Below, one piece after another: positions 10,125 to 22,500 of a stretch of DNA of 64,000 nt. Numbering within the stretch: position 1 is the stretch's first letter; each line of letters opens with the position of its first letter. Under the pieces are notes generated by a model, which worked only from the letters and a program-made list of their open reading frames with translations, ran no database searches and was not told the DNA's origin. The position numbers and the translations under genes were made by a program. The stretch spans positions 1 to 64,000 of the forward strand of contig NZ_KE387163.1 of NCBI RefSeq assembly GCF_000430545.1. The letters run 5' to 3'. The stretch comes from Tenacibaculum ovolyticum DSM 18103 (GTDB taxonomy: Bacteria; Bacteroidota; Bacteroidia; Flavobacteriales; Flavobacteriaceae).

Positions 10125-10170
10125 GTTAGCTATGAAAAAAATAATAATTTCATTTTTATGTATACTTTTC
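9855..10170 (+). repeat. Direct repeat R2 across a gene junction
   Basis: This is the second copy of the 8503-8819 unit. It spans the end of the 8781 gene, the junction AAGTTAGCTATG, and the signal-peptide codons of the adhesin at 10132. Recombination between the copies would remove the 8781 gene exactly and leave intact reading frames. Confidence 0.85.
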
Positions 10171-13100
10171 GCAATGTTGGCGATAACAACAATGCAAGGG
10201 CAAGAAACAGATCCAGTAGATGATAATTTGTTTTATAAAATACAAATTTTAGGACCTGATGATAGTTTAGAATTATTAGCACAGGTAAAAACTGTAATTA
10301 AAGAACATAATTCAGGTACAGAAACCGCTACAAATAAAAGAGGAGCATTAAGTATTGTTCCAACTGGGGGAACAGCACCTTATAAATTTTATGTGTACAA
10401 AGATGGTAGTACTACACCGTTAGCAGAGAGTAATAGAAATATTAATAGTGCAAATGAAGAAAGAGTTGTTGGTAGTTTACTTCCAGGGAATTATGTAGTT
10501 GAAATACGTGATGCAAATTATAGTTCATCTCCAGTTACAGCTTGTAATACTATAAGTAAAACAGTAGTATTAAAAAATCCAGCCTTATTAGAAATTTCAG
10601 CTTCACCAGAAGCTATTAAATGTAAAGGAGATAAAGGAAAAATAACAATTTCAGTAAAAGGAGGAATAAAACCAATAGTGAATTCAGGAAAGTATAAAGT
10701 AGAACTTTTTTTAGAAACAATATTACAAGAAGAAAAATATGTAGTTTATAATGACCCTACAAATAAGTCATGCACTTTTACTGGATACCCTGCCGGAAAT
10801 TATAGCGTTGTTGTTTCTGATAGGTATATTAAAGAGTCTAAAGATATAATAGTAACTGAACCAGCTGCACCGTTAGCCATTAATATAGTATCAGGTAGTA
10901 TAAAAGATGTAAGTTGTAATAATACAGATCCATCAGATGATGATGGTTCAGTTGTAATTCAGGCTACAGGTGGTACTTCTCGGTATCGTTTATTATTAAA
11001 TAAAGCTAGTTCAGGTACTGCATATACTGAATTGCCAGGTACATTTACAGATACTAAAACAATAACTAATTTAAGTGTTGGTAGCTATAATGTAAAAATT
11101 ATAGATGCTAATGATTGTGAAACAGGACTTGAAACTTTTAATATTAGTCAGCCAGTTAGTCCGTTAATAATTACACCTACACCAGGAGTTCAAGGAAATA
11201 CGACATCTACTGGGGGTGTAAACGGTTTTGTAGAATATTCGGTAACAGGAGGTACACCAAACCCAAATTATACCTACTCATTTAAAGGCGCAAATACTAC
11301 TGGTACTAATGCTATAGATTTATCAGGTTCATTTCCTGCAATGGGAGTACCTAAACTATTTAATAATTTAAGAGCAGATACATACACATTAATAATAACA
11401 GATGGTAAGGGATGTAAAAAAAATGTAAGTATTGTAATCTCTGATCCTGCTCCAATTATAATTGGGTTTGATGAAACACATGTGAGTTGTTCTGGAGGAA
11501 ATGATGGAACAATTAAAGCAATAGTAACAGGTGGAGCAAGTAATGTATATCACTATGAATGGACGAAAGTAGGAACAGGTGTTATTACAACACCAACTCC
11601 AGATACCGCCTCAATAACTGTTTCTGAAGGTACTTATATAGTAAAAGTATTTGTTATGCTTAGCGGTAATTCTGTAGAAGAACAAATTTCTGAAGCAGTT
11701 ATTATTACCCAGCCAACACAACCATTATCAATAGTAGAAACCATTAAAGGCGTTTCTTGTAAAGGTGGTAATGACGGAAACATCCAATTAAATGTTACGG
11801 GAGGCACACCACCATACACATACTCATGGAAAGATATTGGTGATAGCGAAATAGCAACAACCAAAGATATTGCAACACTAATTAAAGGAAGTTATAAAGT
11901 TATAGTTACAGATGCTAATTTATGTAGTGTAACACAAACATATACTATTAATGAGCCTACCGACGATCTTCTTATTACAGTAGTTAGTGCAGAAGATCCG
12001 TTGTCTTTTAATGGAACAGATGGTAGCATTAATATATCAGTTACTGGAGGTAATGGAGGTTACAGTTATGTATGGACAAATAGTTTAGGTTCACCAGTAG
12101 GAACTTCGGAAGATCTCATAGGAATTGGAGCAGAAACATACAAAGTGGTGGTTACAGATGCTAAAGGATGTACCGATGAAATATTTGAAACATTAAGTCA
12201 ACCAGATGAATTAATAGCAACAGTAACGATACCAACCGACGGGGTATTATTCTGTAACGGTGATGCAGATGGTAAATTAGAAGTTACAGTAAGTGGAGGA
12301 CTGGTACCCTATACATATCATTGGTATGAAGTTTTATCAAACGGATCTAAATCTTTTCTATCAGGAGAAACTAATATAACTGTTGAAGATTTAGTTGCGG
12401 GAGATTACGGAGTAGAGGTAACTGATAGAAATGGACTAGGAATAAAAGTATATGATAAAGTTAAATTAAGCGAACCAAATAAAGTTGTAATAAATACACC
12501 TGTAATAACAGATGTAGATTGTTATGGTAATACAACAGGAGCTATAACGCTTGATGTTGTCGGAGGTACAGGAGCTTATGTTTATAAATGGTATAAAATA
12601 GGTAGTACAACACTAATTTCTACATCAAAAGATTTAATAGGTAGAGAAGCAGGACAATACAAAGTAGTAGTTCAAGATACAAACAACTGTCCTAGCATAC
12701 CATTAGAAGAAATTATAACAATAAATCAACCAGTATCTGAATTATCAATAGATCCTATAACAGAAGTAGTTACAAATACAACAGGATTTGGAGTAAGTAA
12801 TGGAAGTATAAAAATAGACGTACTAGGCGGTACACCATTCGATCCATCTAGATCACCACATTATAATTACTCATTAATAGAAAAAAGTTCAGGTACCGTA
12901 GTAGGAACTTCAAATTTGGTTACAGGATTAGCAGGGTCAGTCTTAGGAATTACTTATGAAATGACAATAACTGATGCAAATGGTTGTCAATTACAAAAAG
13001 AATACACCATACACCAACCAGAAAAATTAGTAGTAGAATTAGGTTTACAAACAGCAATTAGATGTAATGGTGAAAACGGAACTATAAACGCTACTGTTAC

Positions 13101-15210
13101 AGGAGGATACGGTGAACCAAATCAAGTTTATACCTATAAATGGTATAACAAAAATGATTTGATTACTGTAATTGGTGAGCTAACAACATTAACGAAAAAA
13201 GCAGGAGCATATCGATTGGTGGTAGAAGATGAAAAAGGAAATACTTCTTATGATGATTTTGAGTTAAAACAAAACGATGAAGTAATTGTAACGCATACGA
13301 AGCAAGATGTTACTTGTTATTCAGGAAATGATGGAGCGATTAATTTATCAGTTTCGGGAGGAACAGGCATATATACTTATGTTTGGAGTAACGGACAAAG
13401 AACTGAAGATGTATCTTCTTTAACATCTGGAGACTATAACGTAACAGTATCAGATGAAAATGGTTGTAGTAAAAAAGTAATAATTAGAATAGCACAACCA
13501 AGTGAATATAAAATTTCATTAAATTTATTTAAAAGACCTACAGGAAATGGATTATCTAACGGAGAAATTGAAGTTGAAGTTATTGGAGGAGAACAACCAG
13601 ATATATTTGAGTGGAAAGATGAAAACGGAATCGTAATAGGGAATACAAAAAGTATTAATGACATTCCTGCCGGAAAATACACCTTCTTTGTTACAGATAA
13701 AAAAGGATGTAAATTACAAGAAACCTATAATTTAGGCGAACCAGAAGAATTACTAATAACATTAAATCAAAACAACATAATATTATGTAGTGGTGGTTCA
13801 GAAGCGAGTGTTAAAGCAACGGTAACAGGAGGAGTTATTCCTTATGAATACACTTGGTATGATAGCAATAACACACTTATATCAAACGAAGTAATTTTAC
13901 CAAATGTAAAAAAAGGAAGTTATTATTTAATAATAACAGATAGTGAGAATAATGAAAAACAAAGTGCTACGATACTAATTTCTGAACCAGATGTTTTAAA
14001 AACCGAATTAGAAAGTACCCCAGGTAGTTGTGGAACAGCTAATGATTGGAAAATCACTGCAAATACAACAGGAGGTACATTACCATATAAGTATTTTTGG
14101 AGTACAGGTGATACGACACAAACGATTACAAATATGTCTTTAGGTAGCTATTTTGTAGTGATTACAGATTATAATGGATGTCAAACAACACAAAACATTG
14201 TATTAGAAAATGCAAGCCCATTAACAATAAATGAAAATGTAACAGACGTAAATTGTTACAATACATGTACAGGAGCTATTAATTTAGATATAGCAGGCGG
14301 TTTAGCACCATATACAGTAGTTTGGAATACGGGAGATACTGGTAAATCTATAATAAATGCTTGTAAAGGTGAATATATAGCCACAATAACAGATACAAAA
14401 GGTTGTACAATAGTAAAAACAATAACCATAAATAACACTGACGAAGTAGTTTTTAGCCTTGTACCAAATAAGGTTACTTTATGTTATGGAGAAACGATAG
14501 AGTATGATGTTACTATGAACGATGTTTCTAAGTATTCTTGGACATCAGATAATGGTTTTACAAGCAACGAAAGTATCGTAACATTATCAGAAGGAGGAAA
14601 ATATACATTAACGGTAACTACAACCAAAGGATGTATAATAGTTAAAGAATTAGAGATTTTAAAATCAGATGTAAAAATTGATGCACAATTAATATTAACA
14701 TCACAAGCTTTTGTAGGTGAAGACATTGCTATAATAAATGTATCGAATCCAATAAGCTCAAATATAGCATGGAGTATTCCTTCAAACGTAACAATAATAC
14801 AACAAACAGATGAAGGTTTAGTATTGCGTTTTCCAGCCCCAGGAAATTATAATATTGCTTTAGTTGCAACCGAAGGAAACTGTATAAAAAGAGCAATAAA
14901 AACAGTAACGGTTTTAAAATCTAGAAATTTAGATAACGTAGGAGATACTAAAAATCCATTTATTAAAGAATTTAAAGTATATGCAAACCCAAATAAAGGA
15001 AATTTTAAAGTAGATATCGTCTTAGAAAAAGAATCAGAAGTTTCATTACGTCTTTTTAGTTTAAGTGCAAATTCAGTGGTCGCTGATAAGCGTTTAAAAG
15101 GATTAAAAGAATATACAGCAAATTACGAAATGAACTTATCGGTAGGTATTTATGTATTATTATTAGAAACACCAAAAGGAAAAAGAATTAGAAAAGTAAT
15201 AATTGAATAA
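10132..15210 (+). CDS. Large SprB-repeat adhesin with T9SS C-terminal sorting domain
   Basis: The product is ~1692 aa from ATG 10132; the upstream ATG at 10108 lies inside the previous gene. The signal peptide is KKIIISFLCILFAMLAITT, ending near MQGQ. About sixteen tandem SprB repeats of 75-95 residues follow, each with the pattern C-x-G-x-x-D/N-G-x-I ... GG-x-x-P-Y-x-Y-x-W ... Y-x-V-x-V-x-D-x-x-G-C ... P. Then come an Ig/PKD-like stretch (from about residue 1440) and a C-terminal type A sorting domain (FKVYANPNKGNFKVDIVLEK ... GIYVLLLETPKGKRIRKVIIE). Family knowledge: the tail directs export by the type IX secretion system and surface attachment, and SprB-type proteins are mobile surface adhesins of gliding bacteria. 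The stop overlaps the next start (TAATG). Confidence 0.92.
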   Translation: MKKIIISFLCILFAMLAITTMQGQETDPVDDNLFYKIQILGPDDSLELLAQVKTVIKEHNSGTETATNKRGALSIVPTGGTAPYKFYVYKDGSTTPLAESNRNINSANEERVVGSLLPGNYVVEIRDANYSSSPVTACNTISKTVVLKNPALLEISASPEAIKCKGDKGKITISVKGGIKPIVNSGKYKVELFLETILQEEKYVVYNDPTNKSCTFTGYPAGNYSVVVSDRYIKESKDIIVTEPAAPLAINIVSGSIKDVSCNNTDPSDDDGSVVIQATGGTSRYRLLLNKASSGTAYTELPGTFTDTKTITNLSVGSYNVKIIDANDCETGLETFNISQPVSPLIITPTPGVQGNTTSTGGVNGFVEYSVTGGTPNPNYTYSFKGANTTGTNAIDLSGSFPAMGVPKLFNNLRADTYTLIITDGKGCKKNVSIVISDPAPIIIGFDETHVSCSGGNDGTIKAIVTGGASNVYHYEWTKVGTGVITTPTPDTASITVSEGTYIVKVFVMLSGNSVEEQISEAVIITQPTQPLSIVETIKGVSCKGGNDGNIQLNVTGGTPPYTYSWKDIGDSEIATTKDIATLIKGSYKVIVTDANLCSVTQTYTINEPTDDLLITVVSAEDPLSFNGTDGSINISVTGGNGGYSYVWTNSLGSPVGTSEDLIGIGAETYKVVVTDAKGCTDEIFETLSQPDELIATVTIPTDGVLFCNGDADGKLEVTVSGGLVPYTYHWYEVLSNGSKSFLSGETNITVEDLVAGDYGVEVTDRNGLGIKVYDKVKLSEPNKVVINTPVITDVDCYGNTTGAITLDVVGGTGAYVYKWYKIGSTTLISTSKDLIGREAGQYKVVVQDTNNCPSIPLEEIITINQPVSELSIDPITEVVTNTTGFGVSNGSIKIDVLGGTPFDPSRSPHYNYSLIEKSSGTVVGTSNLVTGLAGSVLGITYEMTITDANGCQLQKEYTIHQPEKLVVELGLQTAIRCNGENGTINATVTGGYGEPNQVYTYKWYNKNDLITVIGELTTLTKKAGAYRLVVEDEKGNTSYDDFELKQNDEVIVTHTKQDVTCYSGNDGAINLSVSGGTGIYTYVWSNGQRTEDVSSLTSGDYNVTVSDENGCSKKVIIRIAQPSEYKISLNLFKRPTGNGLSNGEIEVEVIGGEQPDIFEWKDENGIVIGNTKSINDIPAGKYTFFVTDKKGCKLQETYNLGEPEELLITLNQNNIILCSGGSEASVKATVTGGVIPYEYTWYDSNNTLISNEVILPNVKKGSYYLIITDSENNEKQSATILISEPDVLKTELESTPGSCGTANDWKITANTTGGTLPYKYFWSTGDTTQTITNMSLGSYFVVITDYNGCQTTQNIVLENASPLTINENVTDVNCYNTCTGAINLDIAGGLAPYTVVWNTGDTGKSIINACKGEYIATITDTKGCTIVKTITINNTDEVVFSLVPNKVTLCYGETIEYDVTMNDVSKYSWTSDNGFTSNESIVTLSEGGKYTLTVTTTKGCIIVKELEILKSDVKIDAQLILTSQAFVGEDIAIINVSNPISSNIAWSIPSNVTIIQQTDEGLVLRFPAPGNYNIALVATEGNCIKRAIKTVTVLKSRNLDNVGDTKNPFIKEFKVYANPNKGNFKVDIVLEKESEVSLRLFSLSANSVVADKRLKGLKEYTANYEMNLSVGIYVLLLETPKGKRIRKVIIE

Positions 15211-16562
15211 TGAAGAAGACAATATTTTTTATAGTTATACTTTTTAGCATCTATGCCTGTGTAAATGAAGTAGCCTTACCGGTTATTGCAACATTTAGTA
15301 CAGAAATTGTAGCAAATGATAAAACGGTACCCGTTAAAGTGAAAATAATAAACAGTACAGAAGGTGTAGATACCTATAGTTGGACGTTTAACGGAGCAAG
15401 CCCTGCAACATCAAGCAATAGAAACCCAGGAACTATTACTTACGATAAAGAAGGAACTTATATCGTAAAACTAGAAGCCTCAAATAGAGATGGAAGCATC
15501 GATGTTAAAGAAGAAACAATAAAAGTAAATTCGGCTATAAATATTGGTTTTGAAACCCAAGTTGTAGAAAATAACTTTTCACCTGTAAAAATTAAAATAA
15601 CCAATACAACAGTCGGGGCAACAACCTATGATTGGTTTTTTGAAGGAGGCGTACCAAGTACATCAACAAAACAACACCCAGAAGACATTGTTTTTACTAC
15701 ACCAGGTACGCACAATATTCGTTTAAAAGTAAGTAACGGAGACGAAGAATACACGCTAGAAAAAACAATAGAAGTTGCACCACTACTATCAGCAAATTTT
15801 GAATATACTGTTGCTTTTGAAGACGACGATTATCAAGTACCTGTAAAAGTTACGTTAGATAACAAAAGTATAAGCGCAACAAATTATCAATGGACTTTTG
15901 AAGGGGCAAATGTTACAGCTAGTAGTACCGAAAACCCTGAAATTATATTCAATACACCAGGAACTTATACTATGCAATTAAAAGCATTGAATAATAAGAG
16001 CGAAAAAACTATTTCTAAAACAATTACCGTATATGAAAACACTAATTTAAGAATATTTACAAATATTAAATTAGGTATAAATACAGCACACAAAAACAAT
16101 CATATAGGCGCATATTTTTCAACTCAAACAAGAAAAGTATACACCCAAAGCGAAGTAACGAATACAATAGGGTCAAAAATAGATATTGCTTTTTTTGGTT
16201 TAAATGAAACCTTTAATTTTAATAAATTTATAAGCCCCAGTAAGGTACAAGAATTGGCGTTTTCGGCAATACCAAATGCTACAATAACAAAGCTTATAAA
16301 TAAACAAGAATCATGTGGTTGTTCAGCATCAGCATCAGTAACTAATTTTAATGCAATGACGAATGATGCACTTCTAACAAGTTTAAATGTTGATGAAACA
16401 GCTGGAGGATTAACAGAATTTGACAATGTAGAAAAACCAAGAATTGTAATTTTTGAAACTGCCGATAAACGAAAAGGAGTTATAAAAATAAACGAATTTG
16501 TTAAAGACGGAGCAAACTCATATATCGTAATTGATATAAAAGTTCAAAAAGAAGCTAATTAA
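15210..16562 (+). CDS. PKD-repeat lipoprotein
   Basis: The 450-aa product has a lipoprotein signal (FFIVILFSIYAC, lipidated Cys at about residue 17). Three consecutive PKD domains lie at roughly residues 26-110, 112-195 and 198-277, each with the YxWxFxGaxP...xPxxIxFxxPGTYxxxL pattern. The C-terminal ~170 residues (from NLRIFTNIKLG) form a separate domain of unknown type with a SCGCSASAS cysteine cluster. PKD modules are extracellular spacers or binding units. The gene overlaps the adhesin stop by one base and precedes the toxin gene by 13 nt. As a lipid-anchored protein between an adhesin and a toxin gene it could tether the complex to the outer membrane (inference). Confidence 0.85.
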   Translation: MKKTIFFIVILFSIYACVNEVALPVIATFSTEIVANDKTVPVKVKIINSTEGVDTYSWTFNGASPATSSNRNPGTITYDKEGTYIVKLEASNRDGSIDVKEETIKVNSAINIGFETQVVENNFSPVKIKITNTTVGATTYDWFFEGGVPSTSTKQHPEDIVFTTPGTHNIRLKVSNGDEEYTLEKTIEVAPLLSANFEYTVAFEDDDYQVPVKVTLDNKSISATNYQWTFEGANVTASSTENPEIIFNTPGTYTMQLKALNNKSEKTISKTITVYENTNLRIFTNIKLGINTAHKNNHIGAYFSTQTRKVYTQSEVTNTIGSKIDIAFFGLNETFNFNKFISPSKVQELAFSAIPNATITKLINKQESCGCSASASVTNFNAMTNDALLTSLNVDETAGGLTEFDNVEKPRIVIFETADKRKGVIKINEFVKDGANSYIVIDIKVQKEAN

Positions 16563-16575
16563 GAAGAAAAAGTTT

Positions 16576-19500
16576 ATGAAAACTAGCCCAAACTATAAAA
16601 ACATACAACAAAGGTTGCTTTTAATTGTAAGTATTTTTTTAAATACGTTATTATTTGCCCAAACTTATCCTGTACAAGTAAACCCGCAATTAATACCACC
16701 GTATAGTTTAAAAATATCAGATTACGCTACTACCACCAGCGAAAAACTATACCTTAATATCCTATTAACCGATATAAATGAAGTAGGGCGAAGAGTTCGA
16801 CTTAAAATGTATATTGAAGGGCAAGGATTAGCTATTAGTACCCAAGAAGTAATTATGGGTGAAACCCCTATTTTTTTAAACGGAGGTATTAACACACGCT
16901 TATCGAATGTAGATTTACAAGCCTATTTTCAACTAAATAATTTAATAGGAATAACACCACAACAATTTAATAACCCATTACCAAATGGTGGTTATGATTT
17001 TTGTTTTGAGGTATACGATTATTTTACCAACCGTAAACTATCAGGTAAAAGCTGTACTACCGCTTATTTATTACAAAACGATCCGCCAATATTAAATTTA
17101 CCTTTTAAAAATAATATTGTAACCGCAACCAATCCGCAAAATATATTATTTACTTGGACTCCACGTCACACCAATGCAAATAACGTACAATACGAGTACA
17201 CATTAAAAGAATTATGGGATGTGCAAAACCCACAAGCATCCTTTTTAGCATCTATTCCTTTTTACCAAACTACAACTTATAGCACTACTTTATTAGTGGG
17301 GCCAGAAGCACCACAATTAATGTCTGGTAAAATATATGGTTGGCAAGTACGTGCGTTTGTAAGCGATGGAATAAACGAAACATCGGTATTTAAAAACGAT
17401 GGTAAAAGTGAAATTTTTTGGTTTAAATATTTAAAAGACTGTAGCGCACCTAGTTTTGTAATATCACAAGCGTTAACAGCCGAATCGGTACAAATTAATT
17501 GGCAAGCCTCAGCGCATATTCGTTACCGCATACAATACCGTAAAAAAGGATTTGGAGACGATGATTGGTTTGATGTAAACAGCTATACCAATGAAGGAAA
17601 AATATTTAATTTAGAAGCAGACACTGTTTATGAGTTTAGAGTAGGAGGAGAGTGCACCCAATTATCAGGATTTGCATATTCAAACATTCAAGAATTTACC
17701 ACACCAACAACCGATGAAGCAGCCTATTATAATTGCGGACTTACACCAGAAATAAACATAACCAATAACGATCCCTTACCAAAATTAGGCGTTAATGAAA
17801 CCTTTACTGCAGGTGATTTTCCTGTAATAACAAGAAAAGTAACAGGTAGTAATGGTACATTTAGTGGTTGGGGATATATTACACTTCCTTTCTTAGAAAA
17901 TATAAAAGAAATAATTGATGCTGTAAATATACTAACAGACGACGGTACAGAAGAAAAAAAAGGAAATATAAACATTGGGAAATATACCCGTATAAAAGTA
18001 ACATTTAGTGGAATAAGCATAAATACAAGTTATGAATTAACAAAAGGGCTTGTACAAACAGACTATGACCCTGAATGGGGAGGTATACTAGATCTTGATG
18101 CTGTTATTGATGATGTTTTTGGTGATGATGGTGAAACTAACAGTTTTGATGCTTCAAATATTGATATTAAAACGGTTACTGTTAATGCAGATGGGGCTAT
18201 TGTTATTACCACCGAAAACGGTGAAACCCAAATAATAACTAGTGATAAGCCTGTTAGAATTACTGATAAAAATGGAGATCAGTGGACTGTTAAGGAAGAT
18301 GGTACAGTAATCAAAGGAAAAGTAGCTGAAGGAGGAGTGCCTACAAAAAATAATACAGAGGGTATTTCAAGTGCTGGAAATGTAACAGAAATTAGCTCGA
18401 AAGATGTACGTGTAAAATTTATAACGTCTGGGTATTATAGTAACGATATTCATAATGAAAGTATAACCTCTAGTAAATATAAAAAACAGTATGAATTTGT
18501 AAAAACACATGACGATAAAGAATATTCAGTTTTATATAAATTAGTAAGTGATGTAAGTAGTAATAAAACAGATGTAGTAAAAGCGGAAGTATCTTTTGCA
18601 AACGGTAAAACAAAAAAAGATATAGTTTTTAAAACAAAACAAGGAGTTAAGATTGATAGTTCTTGGTCTGATAACGTAGTTACTTTAAAATTAAAAAGAG
18701 AATTTGAATTTGCGAAAGATGAAATTATAGCTACTGTAAAGCCAAAAGATTCTACTAAAAAATATACGGTTGCAGGTAAATTAAATATTTGGCATGCAAA
18801 AGAAAGAAGTATTAATCTTACGTTGGTATCTGTTAATAAAGCAAATACTGATGGGGTTAAAAAACGTATTAATGAAATATATAATAAAGCAGGTATAAAT
18901 TTCAATATTACAACCGATAATATAAAATTAGATTTAGACAAGTTAGATGTTGGCGATAGCGATATGATATCGAATTATACCCAAGGTCAAAAGAATATTA
19001 TTAGTGCCTATAAAAATAAAGCAAAAAAAGAGCAGTATTATATATTCTTCTTGGATGAAGATGTAAAACTATCTAAAAAAAATGTGGAAGGTTTTATGCC
19101 GTTAAAACGTCAATTTGGTTTTGTATTTACTCAAAAAGATCCAGGGCAGGTAGCTGCACACGAAATTGGTCATGGTATTTTTGGTTTAAAGCATCCTTGG
19201 GATCAGTATAATACGGTAAAAGGAGAAAGCACCTATTTAATGGATAGCGGAACTAGCGGTACCGACTTTACCCATATGGATTGGCAAAAACTCCACGCAC
19301 CAGGTATTCAATTGTATATTTTTCAAGGTGATGAGGATGGGGAAAGTGCTACAGTTGTTAATATGGAATTATTAAAACCATTTAATAATGAAGATGATTC
19401 TTTTACTTTTATTTCAATGTCAGGTAAGCCTATATCGTTACCTGCAAAAACTTCTTCAGTAACTTTTAGTACTGGAGATGATTTAAACCTTAAAAATTGT

Positions 19501-22500
19501 AAAGATAAATTTAAAATTGAGCCTTTTGGTGCATTAAAAGGTTTCACAATTGATAAAGTTGATTATACATTCTGTGCTTCTTGTAACAAAACGTTTTTTG
19601 GAGGTTATTTTAAGAAAGGGCAATGTGATAATAATGCAAAGTATATTGATCTGTTATCAAAAGCAGGAAATGTAAATGCAATAGTAGGTTTACCTTGTGT
19701 TAAAGACAATGCTGTTATTTTTAAAGTAATGCAATCTAAAAATTATTTTAAAGATTTTGATTTTACTAAAGTTAAATCGACTTATGATAGTAGTGGTGAA
19801 TTAAAGGCGTATGATTTTATTTTATCTGAATATAATAATATAGAGGGTAAAGATATAATTTATGTTCCAGCAGATTTTAACCCTAAGTTTGATGAAGATG
19901 TAATAAAATTCTTGTCTTCTGAGTTTTGTTTTTGTGATGAAAAAGATTATAAATCAGTAGCTTATGGTTTTATTTATGCAACTCAATTACAAAAAAATAA
20001 AGAGTTTTTAGGTTGTTTTCAAACAAGTATACCACTTTTCTTTTATGATGAAAACGTTAATGCTAAGAAATTTCATTATGCAGTTGTAAAAGAATGGAAA
20101 GAGAAAAATATAAATGGTTTTGTAACATTAAGAAAAAATATTGAAAAATTTAATAAAATAAAAAGTACTTTTTCAAATAAACCAGATAGGTATGCGTTAC
20201 ATAATTTTTTACAAAATTATGTACCTGAACAAATATCTAAATCAAATGTAAACTCTTACAGCCTTAGGTTTGGTACTACTCATTGGGAGTCAGGAATAGT
20301 TTTAGATAAAATTCAGAATATTTCAAGTAATCAATTATTAAGGCAATATGATGATGTATTTTGTCTTTGGGAAAATATATCTTTTGATGATAGAGTTTAT
20401 GCTTTAAAACATATTTCGCAGTACAATAGAGGTGCTGATAGGAGTGAAGAAATATTATTATACCTTATAATAAACTCAAATGAGCCAAAACTTCTTATAA
20501 AAGAATTAGAAAAGGATAGTTATGAATTGTTTTGGAAAATTTGGCAAGAACTTGATCAAGAACAAAAAGGTGTTTTAATTAGCTTTTTAAATAAATATCT
20601 AATTAATGAAACTAATAAGAAAGCAGGAGAAGTAGTATATGAAAAATATATTAAAAATTGTAAAAATTCATCTACTCCATGTAATTTGAATGATTATAGA
20701 CTAATTCCTTTTTATAGAGCAAATGCATTAAATAAGGTTGCTTCTATGTTTGATTCTTCATCAGGTAGTTTAACTTATGCATTAGAAGCGAATAAGGTAG
20801 CTAATTATGTAAGTGTAGATTTATCTGTGGATAAAGAGTTTTTGAAACAAAATGGAAATAATTTTCAATCATTAGCTACTCATAATAACCTTGAAACTAT
20901 TTTTCTACATAAATATAATCCATTTATACCTGTAGTTTTGTTAATAAAAGAAGACATAAAACTTAATGGAACAATTCGTCTTAAAAAAGGAGAATTAATA
21001 ACAGTTCCTGCAATTTTTCTTCATTGGCTAGATACTACAATAGAGAGTGAACAAAATCAAATTGTATTAAGGGTTGTTGCAGATGGTTTAGTAGTAGCTA
21101 GTATAGTCGCTTCAGGAGGTGCTACAACACCATTGTTAGCATTAGATTTAGCTGTGTTTGGTACTGATTTTGTTTTTCAAATAGTAAATGAAAGTTCAGA
21201 TGTTATAGATCCTGAAATAAAAGATGTATGGAATTCTATATACAATTTATATAGTGTAGCTAATATTCCTAGAGCAGTTGTAGGTACTGTTGCGGCAGGA
21301 AAAGGTTTTATTAATTTTGTTAAAAATACTTCTACAGCTGCAAAATGGAATAAAATAGTTGTAAAGCCTCAGTATATAGAGAAGTATATAAATAAATTTC
21401 CAAAAGCAGAAAGAAATGCGAAAATAATTAGTGAGATAGCTCTTTTAGATGAAATTCTTTTAGCAATTAAAAATACACCTAAATTAAGTACAACTGCAAG
21501 TATACCAAGTTCTCTATATGCTAATATTATTAAAGCAAGGTTAAGATTAGCAAATATGCAATTTAGGACACCTGGTATATCAATAGGACTTGAAACTTCA
21601 ATTACTAATTTTTCTCCTTACCTAAAGATAATAAACTCATCCGGTAATTCAGTTGCGGTAGCTAATGTTATTACAAGTATGAATAATACCTCTAAAATGT
21701 CTTTGGGGTCTATAAGGTGGTTACCAGCTGCTATTATGGTAAAAAATATTAAAAATGTAGGGAGTATTAATGATATCTCTTATTTAAACGTTAAAGGAGT
21801 ATATCAAAAAGGTAGCTTAAATATTATTCAAGATATAAGTCAAAAAAATCAATTTTATTTGGCTTTAGAAAATAGTTTTTTAGATGTGCTACAAATCAAG
21901 TACCCAATAATATATAATAATCTTAAAAAACTTTCAATAAATATACAGAACACTTTTGTAAATGATTTTAGAAAAGCTAAACCAGAAGATTTATTAAAAC
22001 TAGAAGAGAATGAAGCTCAATTATTAAAAATTTGGCTAAAATTAAAATCATTTGATATTTCAAGAAAGAATGTAGCTTTATTAAGTAGAATTCAAAGTGT
22101 TTATGGTAATGTAATTGATGATTTACAAAATATAAATAAAGAACTTCTAGAGGGAACAACGCTACACTTAGATTTAGGAGGCCATAATAAATATCCTAAT
22201 GCAGTTAAGGTAATTACAGCAGATGTTGATTATGCAGGTAATCGAATACAAAATTTATTGGATGGTTACATTCAGGAGTTTACACCAAAATATAAAGATA
22301 AAACTGTTGATAGAATTACTATCGAAAGTGCTCCAGCATCAGACGATATTTTGTCTGAAGTAAAACGAATTATAAAAGACGGGGGGAGTATTGAGTTAGA
22401 ACACCCTGTCGTTTCTGATTTAAATTATAATGATATAGCCAATAAAGTAGGCGGTAATATATCCGATGTTCAAAATTTTGTTAAAGAAGGACTGGAATAT

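Noticed and set aside
10132..15210. The tandem repeats as a CRISPR-like or satellite array
   Set aside because: The repetition is at protein level (SprB modules) with diverged DNA, and there are no short identical repeats with spacers.
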